Source: Pseudomonas sp. CBZ-4
GTDB lineage: Bacteria; Pseudomonadota; Gammaproteobacteria; Pseudomonadales; Pseudomonadaceae
Assembly: GCF_000346755.1 (NCBI RefSeq)
Contig: NZ_ANNV01000150.1
Span: 122,168-186,167, forward strand
Direction of reading: 5' to 3'
DNA length: 64,000 bases
Notes under the pieces: generated by a model
What the model was told of the DNA's origin: nothing
The model's input: only the letters and a program-made list of their open reading frames with translations
The model's database searches: none
Program-made: the position numbers and the translations under genes
Shown: piece by piece, positions 26,139 to 34,762 of the stretch
Layout: every line of letters starts with the position of its first letter
How positions within the stretch are numbered: position 1 is the first letter of the stretch

Positions 26139-28982
26139 ATGGTAGACGGCGCCGACCGACATACCCCCACCCTGACGGCCAACGACGCCAGGGGCTTGGC
26201 CGTGCGGCAAGTCAACTATCTGCGCGCCCACGCCAGGCAATCGCCCACGGCCCATATCCAGCGCCAGGAATACAGCCCGGGGGGCTTGCTGGTCAGGCAG
26301 TGGGATGCCCGACCCGGCAAATCCGAGCCTGACCTGCAGCGCACCCACGGCCTCTCGGGAGTGCCGCTGTTCACCTGGCACGGTGACTCCGGTTGGCGCA
26401 TGGAACTCTATGGCGAGGCCGGGCAGGTTCTGCGGCGATGGGACCAGCGAGGCAGCCGGCAAACGATCGAATACGACCGTCAACTGCGAACCGTCGCCCG
26501 CCATGAACAGAGCAGCACGCAACCTGCCAGCTTGACCATCGAGCGTTTGGTGTACGGCGACAACTCGGCACAGAACGCCCTGCATAACCGGTGCGGCCAA
26601 TTGGTCAGGCATCTTGACCCGGCCGGCAGCCTGGATGTCCCTGACTTTGGTTTGGGCAGCGCCCCGTTACATGAGAAGCGCCGTTACCTCAAGACGCTGG
26701 ACTTGCCGCACTGGCCAGACCTGCCGGAGGCCCAGGACGCGATGCTTGAACCCGCCTTTTTTGAAACCCAATGGGAGTACATCGCAACAGGCGATCAGAG
26801 CCGCCAGACCGACGCTCGCCAATATCAGCAACGTTTTACATTCGATATCGCCGGGCAACTGGAACGCCTTCAACTCGTGATCAGTGGCTCTGCGCCGCAA
26901 ACCGTCCTGGAGCAATTCGATTACCACGCCGATGGGCAACTGCAAAAGCACAAGGCCGGCAACGGTGTCATCAGCAACTGGGCCTTTGACCCCGCCAGCG
27001 GGCGACTCATCGAACAAACGGCAGCGAAGGGCACAACGCGGTACCAACACCTGAGCTACAGCTATGATCCGGTGGGCAATGTGACCCAAATCACTGACGC
27101 GACCCGCACCACCGAATATTTTTCCGGCCAGCGCATTGAGCCCACGCGTACGTTTTCATACAACTCACGCTACCAACTGATCCGCGCCACCGGCTACGAA
27201 TCAGCGGGGGCCAGTACCCGCCCCGACTTACCCGACTGGGCCCCGCTCGATAGCCTCGACAGGCTGCGCAACTATACCCAGAAATATGAATACGACCTCA
27301 GTGAAAACCTCACGAAGCTAGTGCATACCACCGGCATCACCGGTCAGGGCCATACCGTGGCAATGGCTATCGACGCCACCACCAACCGCTGCCTGAGCTG
27401 GAGCCAAGGCAACACGGCGCGCAATCGCACCCTGCACTACGACGCAGACGGCAATTTGCAAACGCTGCCGCCAGCCGGGAAAACCCTCGAATGGAACACC
27501 CGCAACCAGTTGCAAAGCGTCGTCCAGATCAGTCGCACAGGCTCAGCCGATGATCGCGAGCACTATGCCTACAGCGCACAGGGCAATCGCCTGCGCAAAT
27601 GGCAAAGTACGCGCGCCAGCGCGGTGGCCCATATCCGTGAAGTTCGCTACTCGCCTGGCCTCGAAATAAAGCGTGTGGATGATCGTGAGAAATATCACGT
27701 GATCCACCTGCACGCCGGTCGTAGCCAGATTCGCTTTCTGCACTGGGTAGAGGACCTGCCCAAGGGCATCGAAAACGACCAGATGCGCTATTGCCTGGGC
27801 GACCAACAGGGCTCGACGGTACTGGAGCTGGACAGTGCAGCTGGCGTCATCAGCAATGAAGGCTACTACCCGTTCGGTGGCACAGCCTGGTGGGCGGCGA
27901 CCTCAGAGGTACAAGCCAGCTACAAGACCATTCGCTACTCCAACAAGGAGCGTGACGCCAGCGGACTCTACTACTACGGCGCGCGCTATTACGCGCCGTG
28001 GATGATGCGCTGGGTCAGCCCCGATCCCGCGGGGACGGTGGACGGGCTGAACCTGTACGCCATGGTGAAAAACAACCCGATGAGCTATGTCGACCCCACC
28101 GGCCAGGCAAGAGGCCGCCTGGATTATCTGGACCTCGCGCCGGCGCCCTCCCCGCTGCCAGTCAGGCAGGCTGCGCTGTCATCTGACACCTCATTGGCGG
28201 CCCACTTCGACACATTCAATACAGAAACCGCGAATATGATGCAGCGTGCCGCCGCGTTTCGCGAAGCAACCCTGGGTACGTCCGGGCAGGAGAAGAAAAA
28301 CATCATTGCCAGAGAAGGGCTGAAAAATGAAGACAACCCAGACTTACTCCCGCCAAAGGTAGCGCACGCCGGCTACACCAGTTTAAAACATGAACTCGCA
28401 GAAAACCTTTTCTTCAACGTGCAAGCCAAGCCCACGAAATTCCCGGGGCTTCGATTTGTTCAAGGCATGAGCGCCAACGAAACGGCAACACGCAAAACCA
28501 TTCGCCAAACCATGCCAATACCCGGCTTCAATGGCGCAAAAGAGCTGCCCGTCACCCTTGAATCAATCATTGATCGTATCGAGGTCACCGACCTGGACGC
28601 GATGGTCACGGGTGTCAAAAAACTCTATGGCCAAACCAAGACCAAGATGCACCCGTTTACCGAACAGCAACTGAGGACCCACATCCAAGACAGCAACTTC
28701 CGTCTTCCCGCCCATGCGGGTGTGCCTGGAACCCATGCCGAAGTCCTTGCACAAAACAGCCTCTTGCACCGTTTGGACGCTCAGGGCTCAAGCATCAGCG
28801 CTGGGCTGCGCGATACAGCCATGTACACGGTAAGAGTAGAAGCGCCAAACCCTGAGTTCCCGTCATGCGACCACTGCAGCGGGATCGTCTCACCACTGAT
28901 CTACATGCTGACTGACCGGACACAGGCCAATCGAATGGCGCAATTGCCCATTGCGCCATTACGCCGCAGACGTTCAATTTGA
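26139..28982 (+). CDS. tccC: Tc toxin subunit C with predicted deaminase payload (TccC/Rhs-type), copy 2
   Basis: The 947-residue protein has an N-terminal Rhs/YD-repeat region parallel to its upstream neighbour (TPTLTANDARGLAVRQVNYL at the start). It ends its core with YYYGARYYAPWMMRWVSPDPAG and NLYAMVKNNPMSYVDPTG near residue 655, the expected self-cleavage region. The payload (about residues 656-947) is unlike that of copy 1. It carries His866-Ala-Glu868 in GTHAEVLAQN and Cys910/Cys913 in FPSCDHCSGIV. This HAE plus CxxC spacing is the zinc site of the cytidine deaminase superfamily toxin branches (YwqJ-like and relatives). The activity is inferred from these residues only. An AAGGAG ribosome site precedes ATG 26139. 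No immunity gene lies next to it, which fits a toxin aimed at eukaryotes. Confidence 0.9.
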   Translation: MVDGADRHTPTLTANDARGLAVRQVNYLRAHARQSPTAHIQRQEYSPGGLLVRQWDARPGKSEPDLQRTHGLSGVPLFTWHGDSGWRMELYGEAGQVLRRWDQRGSRQTIEYDRQLRTVARHEQSSTQPASLTIERLVYGDNSAQNALHNRCGQLVRHLDPAGSLDVPDFGLGSAPLHEKRRYLKTLDLPHWPDLPEAQDAMLEPAFFETQWEYIATGDQSRQTDARQYQQRFTFDIAGQLERLQLVISGSAPQTVLEQFDYHADGQLQKHKAGNGVISNWAFDPASGRLIEQTAAKGTTRYQHLSYSYDPVGNVTQITDATRTTEYFSGQRIEPTRTFSYNSRYQLIRATGYESAGASTRPDLPDWAPLDSLDRLRNYTQKYEYDLSENLTKLVHTTGITGQGHTVAMAIDATTNRCLSWSQGNTARNRTLHYDADGNLQTLPPAGKTLEWNTRNQLQSVVQISRTGSADDREHYAYSAQGNRLRKWQSTRASAVAHIREVRYSPGLEIKRVDDREKYHVIHLHAGRSQIRFLHWVEDLPKGIENDQMRYCLGDQQGSTVLELDSAAGVISNEGYYPFGGTAWWAATSEVQASYKTIRYSNKERDASGLYYYGARYYAPWMMRWVSPDPAGTVDGLNLYAMVKNNPMSYVDPTGQARGRLDYLDLAPAPSPLPVRQAALSSDTSLAAHFDTFNTETANMMQRAAAFREATLGTSGQEKKNIIAREGLKNEDNPDLLPPKVAHAGYTSLKHELAENLFFNVQAKPTKFPGLRFVQGMSANETATRKTIRQTMPIPGFNGAKELPVTLESIIDRIEVTDLDAMVTGVKKLYGQTKTKMHPFTEQQLRTHIQDSNFRLPAHAGVPGTHAEVLAQNSLLHRLDAQGSSISAGLRDTAMYTVRVEAPNPEFPSCDHCSGIVSPLIYMLTDRTQANRMAQLPIAPLRRRRSI

Positions 28983-29045
28983 CGTGATGCCGGATGCCGT
29001 CCACATGCTATGGTGCGATCCCCGTTACCACCTGTTTTCCATAGC

Positions 29046-30821
29046 ATGATGCCGACATCCCGCACGCTGCGCCTGATGCTGTACACCTTGCTGATCGTCG
29101 CCGGAGCCATCGGTGCGGCGACACTCGCCACCCGCCACGCCGAACGCCAGGCGTTGGTAGACGACGCCGCCCGCGCCAATCAGCAACTTGCGCTGTACGC
29201 CAATTCCCTGCACACCCTGATCGAACGCTACCGCGCCCTGCCCGCCGTGCTGGCGCTGGACTCGGAAATGATCAATGCGTTGAAAGGCCCGCTGGATGCC
29301 ACCACCCAGGACGTGCTCAACCGCAAGCTGGAGCGCATCAACGGCGCCGCGCAGTCGTCCACCCTGGAGCTGATGGACCGCACCGGCCTGGCCGTGGCCG
29401 CCAGCAACTGGAACCTGCCGAGCAGTTATGTCGGGCACAACTACGCGTTCCGTCCGTATTTCAGCCAGACCCTGAGCCAGGGCACCGGGCGCTTTTACGC
29501 CGTCGGGGTGACCACCGGGGTGCCGGGGTATTTCCTCTCCAGCGCGGTGGTGGATGAACGCGAGCAGTTCCTCGGTGCCATGGTGGTCAAGCTGGAGTTC
29601 CCCGAACTGGAGCGCGAATGGGCCCAGGGCAACGACCTGCTGCTGGTCAGCGACGCGCGTGGCATCGTGTTTATCGCCAATCAGCCGGGCTGGCGTTATC
29701 GCAACCTGCGGCCGCTGTCGGCCACCGACCTGGCCGAACTCAAGGCCACTCGCCAATACGACAAGAAACAACTGGAGCCCCTGGAGACCGAGGCGCTGCA
29801 GCGCTTTGACGACAACAGCCACCTGGTGCGCGTCAACGGCCCCGACGGCAAGGCCAACTACATCTGGGAATCCCTGCCGCTGAAAGCCGAAGGCTGGACC
29901 CTGCACTTGCTGCGCAAGCCGCAGTTTGCCTTTGAGGACCAACGCAACGCTGGCCTCGCCGCCGCCGGTTCGTGGCTGGCGCTGGTGTTCCTCGTGCTGT
30001 TTCTCACGCAGCGCTGGCGCCTGGCCCGTTTGCGCCAGCGCAGCCGCGAAGAGCTTGAGCAACTGGTGGAAGAGCGCACCCAGGCCCTGCGCACGGCCCA
30101 GGATGGCCTGGTGCAATCGGCCAAGCTGGCGGCATTGGGGCAGATGTCCGCCGCCCTCGCCCATGAGATCAACCAACCGCTGACCGCCCAGCGCATGCAG
30201 CTGGCCACCTTGCGCCTGCTGCTCGACCACGGCCGCGTGGACGACGCCTACAAGGCCCTCACCCCGCTGGACGAAATGCTCACGCGCATGGCCGCGCTCA
30301 CCGGCCACCTCAAGACCTTTGCGCGCAAAAGCCCCAGCGGCCTGCGCGAACGCCTGGACCTGGCGCTGGTGGTCGATCAGTCCCTGCACCTGCTCGACGC
30401 GCGCCTGCGCGACGAGTCCATCGGCGTGGTGCTCGACCTGACCCGGCCGGCCTGGGTGCGCGGCGACGCGATCCGCCTGGAACAGGTGCTGATCAACCTG
30501 TTGCGCAATGCCCTCGATGCGATGGCCAACACCCCGCGCAAACGCCTGGAAATCCGCCTGCACGCCGACCAGCAACTGTGGCAACTGACCGTCAGCGACA
30601 GTGGCGGCGGGATTGCCGAAGAACACCTCAACAGCGTGTTCGACCCGTTCTTCACCACCAAGCCGGTGGGTGACGGTTTGGGCCTGGGGCTGGCCGTGTC
30701 CTACGCCATCGTGCACGAACTTGGCGGGCGCCTGATCGCCGGCAACCGTGGCGACGGCGCCGTCTTTACCCTGACCTTGCCCATTGCGCTGGAGACGCCC
30801 GACCTATGCTTAACGCAGTGA
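29046..30821 (+). CDS. DctB/MifS-like membrane sensor histidine kinase
   Basis: The 591-residue protein has an N-terminal membrane helix (TLRLMLYTLLIVAGAIGAA), a periplasmic double-Cache-type sensor region of about 270 residues, a second helix near residue 320 (AAGSWLALVFLVLFL), a coiled coil, and a HisKA region with ALAHEINQPLTAQRMQL whose histidine is the likely phosphorylation site. The ATPase domain follows (NLLRNALDAM, DSGGGIAEEHL, GLGLGLAVSY). DctB-type kinases sense C4- or C5-dicarboxylates outside the cytoplasm. It overlaps the response regulator gene by 16 bases. The next gene is an alpha-ketoglutarate-type permease, so the ligand may be a C5 dicarboxylate as for MifS of P. aeruginosa. 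The start is uncertain: ATGs at 29010, 29046 and 29049 all lack a clear ribosome site. Confidence 0.88.
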   Translation: MMPTSRTLRLMLYTLLIVAGAIGAATLATRHAERQALVDDAARANQQLALYANSLHTLIERYRALPAVLALDSEMINALKGPLDATTQDVLNRKLERINGAAQSSTLELMDRTGLAVAASNWNLPSSYVGHNYAFRPYFSQTLSQGTGRFYAVGVTTGVPGYFLSSAVVDEREQFLGAMVVKLEFPELEREWAQGNDLLLVSDARGIVFIANQPGWRYRNLRPLSATDLAELKATRQYDKKQLEPLETEALQRFDDNSHLVRVNGPDGKANYIWESLPLKAEGWTLHLLRKPQFAFEDQRNAGLAAAGSWLALVFLVLFLTQRWRLARLRQRSREELEQLVEERTQALRTAQDGLVQSAKLAALGQMSAALAHEINQPLTAQRMQLATLRLLLDHGRVDDAYKALTPLDEMLTRMAALTGHLKTFARKSPSGLRERLDLALVVDQSLHLLDARLRDESIGVVLDLTRPAWVRGDAIRLEQVLINLLRNALDAMANTPRKRLEIRLHADQQLWQLTVSDSGGGIAEEHLNSVFDPFFTTKPVGDGLGLGLAVSYAIVHELGGRLIAGNRGDGAVFTLTLPIALETPDLCLTQ

Positions 30822-32131
30822 TTGTGGTCGATGACGAAGCCAGCATCCGCACGGCCGTCGAGCAGTGGTTGAGCCTGTCGGGCTTTGAGGTGCAGCTGTT
30901 CAGTCGCGCCGAAGCATGCCTGGCGCAATTGCCCAGGGATTTTCCCGGGGTGATCCTCAGCGATGTGCGCATGCCCGGCCTCAGCGGCCTGGAGCTGCTC
31001 GCCGAAGTGCAGCGCCGCGACGCCGACTTGCCGGTGATCCTGCTCACCGGTCACGGCGATGTGCCGATGGCGGTGGAAGCCATGCGCGACGGCGCCTACG
31101 ACTTCCTCGAAAAACCCTTCAGCCCCGACGCCCTGCTCAACAGCCTGCGCCGGGCGTTGGACAAGCGCGGGCTGATCCTGGAAAACCGCCGCCTGCATCA
31201 ACAGGCCGATCATCGGTCGCAGTTGGACTCGACACTGCTCGGCGTGTCCCGGGGTTTGCAGAACCTGCGCCGGCAAGTGCTGGACCTGGCGAGCCTGCCG
31301 GTCAACGTGCTGATCCGCGGCGAGACCGGCAGCGGCAAGGAACTGGTCGCACGCTGCCTGCACGACTTCGGCCCACGGGCGAAAAAACCGTTTGTCGCGC
31401 TCAACTGCGCGGCGATCCCCGAGCAACTATTTGAAGCCGAGCTGTTCGGCCACGAAAGCGGCGCGTTCACCGGCGCCCAGGGCAAGCGCATCGGCAAGCT
31501 GGAATACGCCCACGGCGGCACGCTGTTCCTCGATGAAATCGAAAGCATGCCCCTGGCCCAGCAAGTCAAACTGCTGCGGGTGTTGCAGGAGCAGAAACTG
31601 GAACGCCTGGGCTCCAACCAGAGCATCCACGTGGACTTGCGCATCATTGCCGCGACCAAGCCCGATCTGCTGGATGAAGCCCGCGCCGGGCGTTTTCGCG
31701 AGGACCTGGCGTATCGCCTGAACGTCGCGCAACTGCGCCTGCCGCCGTTGCGTGAGCGGCGCGAAGATATTCCGTTGCTGTTCGAGCACTTCGCCCACAG
31801 CGCGGGCGAACGCCTGGGCCGTACGGCTGAGCCGCTGAGCGGCGCGCAACTGGGGCGCCTGCTCAGCCATGACTGGCCGGGGAATGTGCGCGAGCTGGCC
31901 AACGTCGCCGAACGGCAGGTGCTGGGGTTGGGCGAGCCGGAGCCGGAAGGGATCGAGGCGGGGCAATCGCTGGCGGCGCAGCAGGAAGCGTTTGAAGCGC
32001 ATTGCTTGAAGGCGGCGTTGACGCGGCATAAAGGCGATATCAAGGCGGTGCTGGCAGAGTTGCAACTGCCGCGGCGGACGTTGAATGAGAAGATGCAGCG
32101 GCATGGGTTGGTCAGGGAGATGTTTCTCTAG
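30806..32131 (+). CDS. Sigma54-dependent response regulator (DctD/MifR-like)
   Basis: The 441-residue protein has a receiver domain with phospho-acceptor Asp53 (SDVRMPG), an AAA+ domain with Walker A GETGSGKE, the sigma54-contacting loop GAFTGAQ, and Walker B GTLFLDEIES, and a Fis-type helix-turn-helix at the C-terminus (KGDIKAVLAELQLPRRTLNEK). Proteins of this layout bind upstream sites and use ATP hydrolysis to open sigma54 promoters. The next gene downstream has a near-consensus -24/-12 promoter and a palindrome upstream of it, which is the likely target. Confidence 0.92.
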   Translation: MLNAVIVVDDEASIRTAVEQWLSLSGFEVQLFSRAEACLAQLPRDFPGVILSDVRMPGLSGLELLAEVQRRDADLPVILLTGHGDVPMAVEAMRDGAYDFLEKPFSPDALLNSLRRALDKRGLILENRRLHQQADHRSQLDSTLLGVSRGLQNLRRQVLDLASLPVNVLIRGETGSGKELVARCLHDFGPRAKKPFVALNCAAIPEQLFEAELFGHESGAFTGAQGKRIGKLEYAHGGTLFLDEIESMPLAQQVKLLRVLQEQKLERLGSNQSIHVDLRIIAATKPDLLDEARAGRFREDLAYRLNVAQLRLPPLRERREDIPLLFEHFAHSAGERLGRTAEPLSGAQLGRLLSHDWPGNVRELANVAERQVLGLGEPEPEGIEAGQSLAAQQEAFEAHCLKAALTRHKGDIKAVLAELQLPRRTLNEKMQRHGLVREMFL

Positions 32132-32142
32132 CGACCTTCAGG

Positions 32143-32223
32143 CCTCATCGCGGGCAAGCCCGCTCCCACAGTTTGATCTGTGAACACATTCCCATGGGGG
32201 AGCTGGCTTGCCTGCGATGAGGT
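32143..32223. repeat. REP doublet
   Basis: Two inverted REP units, ATCGCGGGCAAGCCCGCTCCC and GGGGAGCTGGCTTGCCTGCG, flank about 30 bases. It sits directly after the response regulator gene. The two units are of different sequence subtypes (CGGGC and CTGGC cores). Confidence 0.9.
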
Positions 32224-32234
32224 CAGCCGCCATA

Positions 32235-32280
32235 AGCGGATTTCCGCTCATCACCCCCAATTCATCAGCAACTTTCCGCT
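32235..32280. promoter_or_regulatory. Candidate activator (DctD/MifR-like) binding sites
   Basis: A perfect palindrome, AGCGGA-TT-TCCGCT, lies at 32235-32248. A further half site, TTTCCGCT, lies at 32273-32280. They are centred about 85 and 50 bases upstream of the -24/-12 promoter, a usual position for sigma54 enhancer sites. Assignment to the adjacent regulator is inferred from position. Confidence 0.6.
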
Positions 32281-32323
32281 CAAAAAAATCCCCCAACCCT
32301 TCTAGACCGGGCCTTCATCCACC

Positions 32324-32339
32324 TGGCACAGCTCCTGCT
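32324..32339 (+). promoter_or_regulatory. Sigma54 (RpoN) -24/-12 promoter of the permease gene
   Basis: TGGCAC, five bases, then CTGCT matches the TGGCAC-N5-TTGCW consensus at the invariant GG and GC. It is 64 bases before the permease start codon and directly downstream of the sigma54 activator gene. Confidence 0.85.
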
Positions 32340-32402
32340 ACAGCCCCAGCCAGGCTGTGCCCAGGCACGCTCCATAAAAACAACTAGATGAAGGATCCTT
32401 CA

Positions 32403-33722
32403 ATGGATAACTCCAACACCCTGCCTCTGGGGTCGGCGGCCGCGCCGGCGAAAGAGCGCACCACCTCCAGCCGTATCAAGTCGATCTTCAGTGGCTCCGT
32501 CGGCAACATGGTCGAGTGGTATGACTGGTACGTCTACGCCGCCTTCTCGCTGTACTTCGCCAAAGCCTTTTTTCCCGCCGGCTCCTCTACCGCACAACTG
32601 ATGAACACCGCCGCGATCTTTGCCGTGGGCTTTATCATGCGGCCGATCGGTGGCTGGTTGATGGGCATGTATGCCGACTACAAAGGTCGCAAGGCGGCGC
32701 TGATGGCCTCGGTGCTGCTGATGTGTTTCGGCTCGCTGCTGATCGCCCTGACCCCCGGTTATGACACCATCGGCATCGGCGCGCCGATCCTGCTGGTCCT
32801 CGCCCGTTTGCTGCAAGGCCTGTCGGTCGGCGGCGAGTACGGCACTTCCGCCACCTACCTGAGTGAAATGGCGACCAAGGAACGTCGTGGCTTCTTCTCC
32901 AGCTTCCAGTACGTGACCCTGATTTCCGGCCAGCTCATCGCCCTCGCGGTGTTGATCGTCTTGCAACAGACCCTGACCACCGAGCAGCTGTACGCCTGGG
33001 GCTGGCGTATCCCGTTCGCCATCGGCGCCCTGTGTGCAGTGGTTGCGCTGTACCTGCGTCGTGGCATGGAAGAAACCGAGTCGTTCACCAAGAAGGAAAA
33101 AGCCAAGGAAAGCGCAATGCGCACCTTGCTGCGCCACCCCAAGGAAGTATTGACCGTGGTCGGCCTGACCATGGGCGGCACCCTGGCGTTCTACACCTAC
33201 ACCACCTACATGCAGAAATACCTGGTGAACACCGTCGGCATGAGCATTTCCGACTCCACTACCATCTCGGCGGCGACGCTGTTCCTGTTCATGTGCATCC
33301 AACCCCTGGTCGGCGGGCTGTCGGACAAGGTGGGTCGCCGGCCGATCCTGATCGCGTTCGGTATCCTCGGCACCCTGTGTACCGTACCGATCCTCACCAC
33401 CCTGCACACCATCCAGACCTGGTGGGGCGCGTTCTTCCTGATCATGGCTGCGCTGATCATCGTCAGCGGCTATACCTCGATCAACGCCGTGGTGAAAGCC
33501 GAACTGTTCCCCACCGAAATCCGCGCGCTGGGCGTAGGCCTGCCGTATGCGCTGACCGTGTCGATCTTCGGCGGTACGGCTGAATACATCGCGCTGTGGT
33601 TCAAGAGCATTGGCATGGAGACCGGTTATTACTGGTACGTGACCGCGTGTATCGCGGTGTCGCTGGTGGTCTATGTGACCATGAAAGACACCCGAAAGCA
33701 TTCGCGGATTACCACCGACTAA
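32403..33722 (+). CDS. kgtP: MFS alpha-ketoglutarate/dicarboxylate:H+ symporter (KgtP/PcaT-like)
   Basis: The 439-residue protein has 12 predicted membrane helices and the metabolite:H+ symporter signatures: GNMVEWYDWYVYAAFSLYF at the first helix, the loop motif GMYADYKGRKAAL, and RLLQGLSVGGEYGTSATYLSEM at the fourth helix. KgtP-like permeases import alpha-ketoglutarate with a proton. ATG 32403 is chosen over 32388 because AAGGAT lies 6 bases before it. The sigma54 promoter and activator gene immediately upstream indicate substrate-induced expression. Exact substrate range is inferred from family and context. Confidence 0.9.
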   Translation: MDNSNTLPLGSAAAPAKERTTSSRIKSIFSGSVGNMVEWYDWYVYAAFSLYFAKAFFPAGSSTAQLMNTAAIFAVGFIMRPIGGWLMGMYADYKGRKAALMASVLLMCFGSLLIALTPGYDTIGIGAPILLVLARLLQGLSVGGEYGTSATYLSEMATKERRGFFSSFQYVTLISGQLIALAVLIVLQQTLTTEQLYAWGWRIPFAIGALCAVVALYLRRGMEETESFTKKEKAKESAMRTLLRHPKEVLTVVGLTMGGTLAFYTYTTYMQKYLVNTVGMSISDSTTISAATLFLFMCIQPLVGGLSDKVGRRPILIAFGILGTLCTVPILTTLHTIQTWWGAFFLIMAALIIVSGYTSINAVVKAELFPTEIRALGVGLPYALTVSIFGGTAEYIALWFKSIGMETGYYWYVTACIAVSLVVYVTMKDTRKHSRITTD

Positions 33723-33742
33723 CAGCTGAATGCAGTTCTAAA

Positions 33743-33832
33743 TGTGGGAGCGGGCTTGCCCGCGATAGCGGTGGGCCAGTCAGCATTGACTGATGCTGAC
33801 ACACCGCTATCGCGGGCAAGCCCGCTCCCACA
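33743..33832. repeat. REP doublet between convergent genes
   Basis: A long, almost perfect inverted repeat: TGTGGGAGCGGGCTTGCCCG at the left and its complement at the right, with GCGATAGCGGTG/CACCGCTATCGC extending the stem. It separates the permease gene from the convergent DUF347 gene and could act as a terminator for both. Confidence 0.93.
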
Positions 33833-33840
33833 GTTTTGAA

Positions 33841-34596
33841 TCAGGACAGCTCAGCCATCGCCTTGCGTCCATACCGCCGCTGCATATACGACGCCCCCGC
33901 AATCATCACCACCAACACCGCCGCCAGCACCGCTGACGAGCCAATCGTGCCGAAATCCAGCCCGCCCTTTTCATGGGGTTTGGTGAGGAAGTCCCCCAGT
34001 GTTGCGCCAAACGGCCGGGTCAGCACAAACGCGACCCAGAACAACAACACCGACGAGATCTGCGTGAAGTACTTGAGCGCGACGACCACGGCAATGGTCG
34101 AGCCGATCAACAACGCGCCGCCGGCAAAACCCAGCCCCGAATCGTCCGCCAGGAAGTCGCCCAGCGCGGTGCCCAGGGTGTTGGAAAACAGAATCGCCAT
34201 CCAGTAGAACAACTCCCCGCGAAAGGTCTGCACCTTGTTCACGTTCAGCGAATCACCGCTGAGGTGCCACATGGCGAAGATGATCATCAGGATCACAATC
34301 AGGATCATCGACCCCGTGGCGTAACCCAGGCCCAGGGTGCGGTCCATAAAGTCCGACAGGGTGGTGCCGGCCGTGCTGGTGGACAGGATCACGATCCAGT
34401 ACAGCACCGGGTTGTAGGTTTTCGACCAGAGTTGCGTCAGCAGGGTGACGAGAAACACGCTGATCAGGATCATCGAGCTGAGGGCATAGCCGACATTCAG
34501 GGTCATCGACAGCAAATCCCCGGCGGTTTCGCCCAGGGTGGTTGCGCAGATTTTCATGACCCAGAACGCCAGGGTGATCTGAGGAAGTTTATTCAT
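33841..34596 (-). CDS. Multi-pass membrane protein with four DUF347-type repeats (COG4705)
   Basis: The 251-residue protein has about eight membrane helices and a four-fold internal repeat marked by TTLGETAGDLLS, AGTTLSDFMDR, LGTALGDFLAD and GATLGDFLTK. The repeated acidic and threonine residues inside the membrane suggest an ion or small-molecule path, but the biochemical role of this family is not established as far as I know. It is encoded alone and points away from the flavin reductase-like gene, sharing a 166-base upstream region that has an imperfect palindrome. Confidence 0.8.
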   Translation of the reverse strand: MNKLPQITLAFWVMKICATTLGETAGDLLSMTLNVGYALSSMILISVFLVTLLTQLWSKTYNPVLYWIVILSTSTAGTTLSDFMDRTLGLGYATGSMILIVILMIIFAMWHLSGDSLNVNKVQTFRGELFYWMAILFSNTLGTALGDFLADDSGLGFAGGALLIGSTIAVVVALKYFTQISSVLLFWVAFVLTRPFGATLGDFLTKPHEKGGLDFGTIGSSAVLAAVLVVMIAGASYMQRRYGRKAMAELS

Positions 34597-34677
34597 GGGG
34601 TGGAAGGCTCCGAGGCGCAGTCATTCAATTGCGCGCAGACTGAACGGGGAGCTGTGAAAAATAGGTGGGCGCGGTAT

Positions 34678-34706
34678 GAAAATTCCATATCGCCGATGGA
34701 AATTCT
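34678..34706. promoter_or_regulatory. Imperfect palindrome upstream of the flavin reductase-like gene
   Basis: GAAAATTCCAT at 34678-34688 and ATGGAAATTC at 34696-34705 match as inverted arms with two mismatches. It lies 57 bases before the flavin reductase-like gene and could be a regulator site for either divergent gene. No regulator gene is adjacent. Confidence 0.35.
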
Positions 34707-34762
34707 CCGCCACGCCTTGCAGTATGGGCGCCTCATGACACCCGATCGCAGGAACCCCGGCC

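Noticed and set aside
29025..30716. Long open frame (563 codons) antisense to the sensor kinase gene
   Set aside because: It is a GC-rich shadow: low-complexity His/Gln/Gly/Val composition and no ribosome site. The plus-strand kinase has clear domains.
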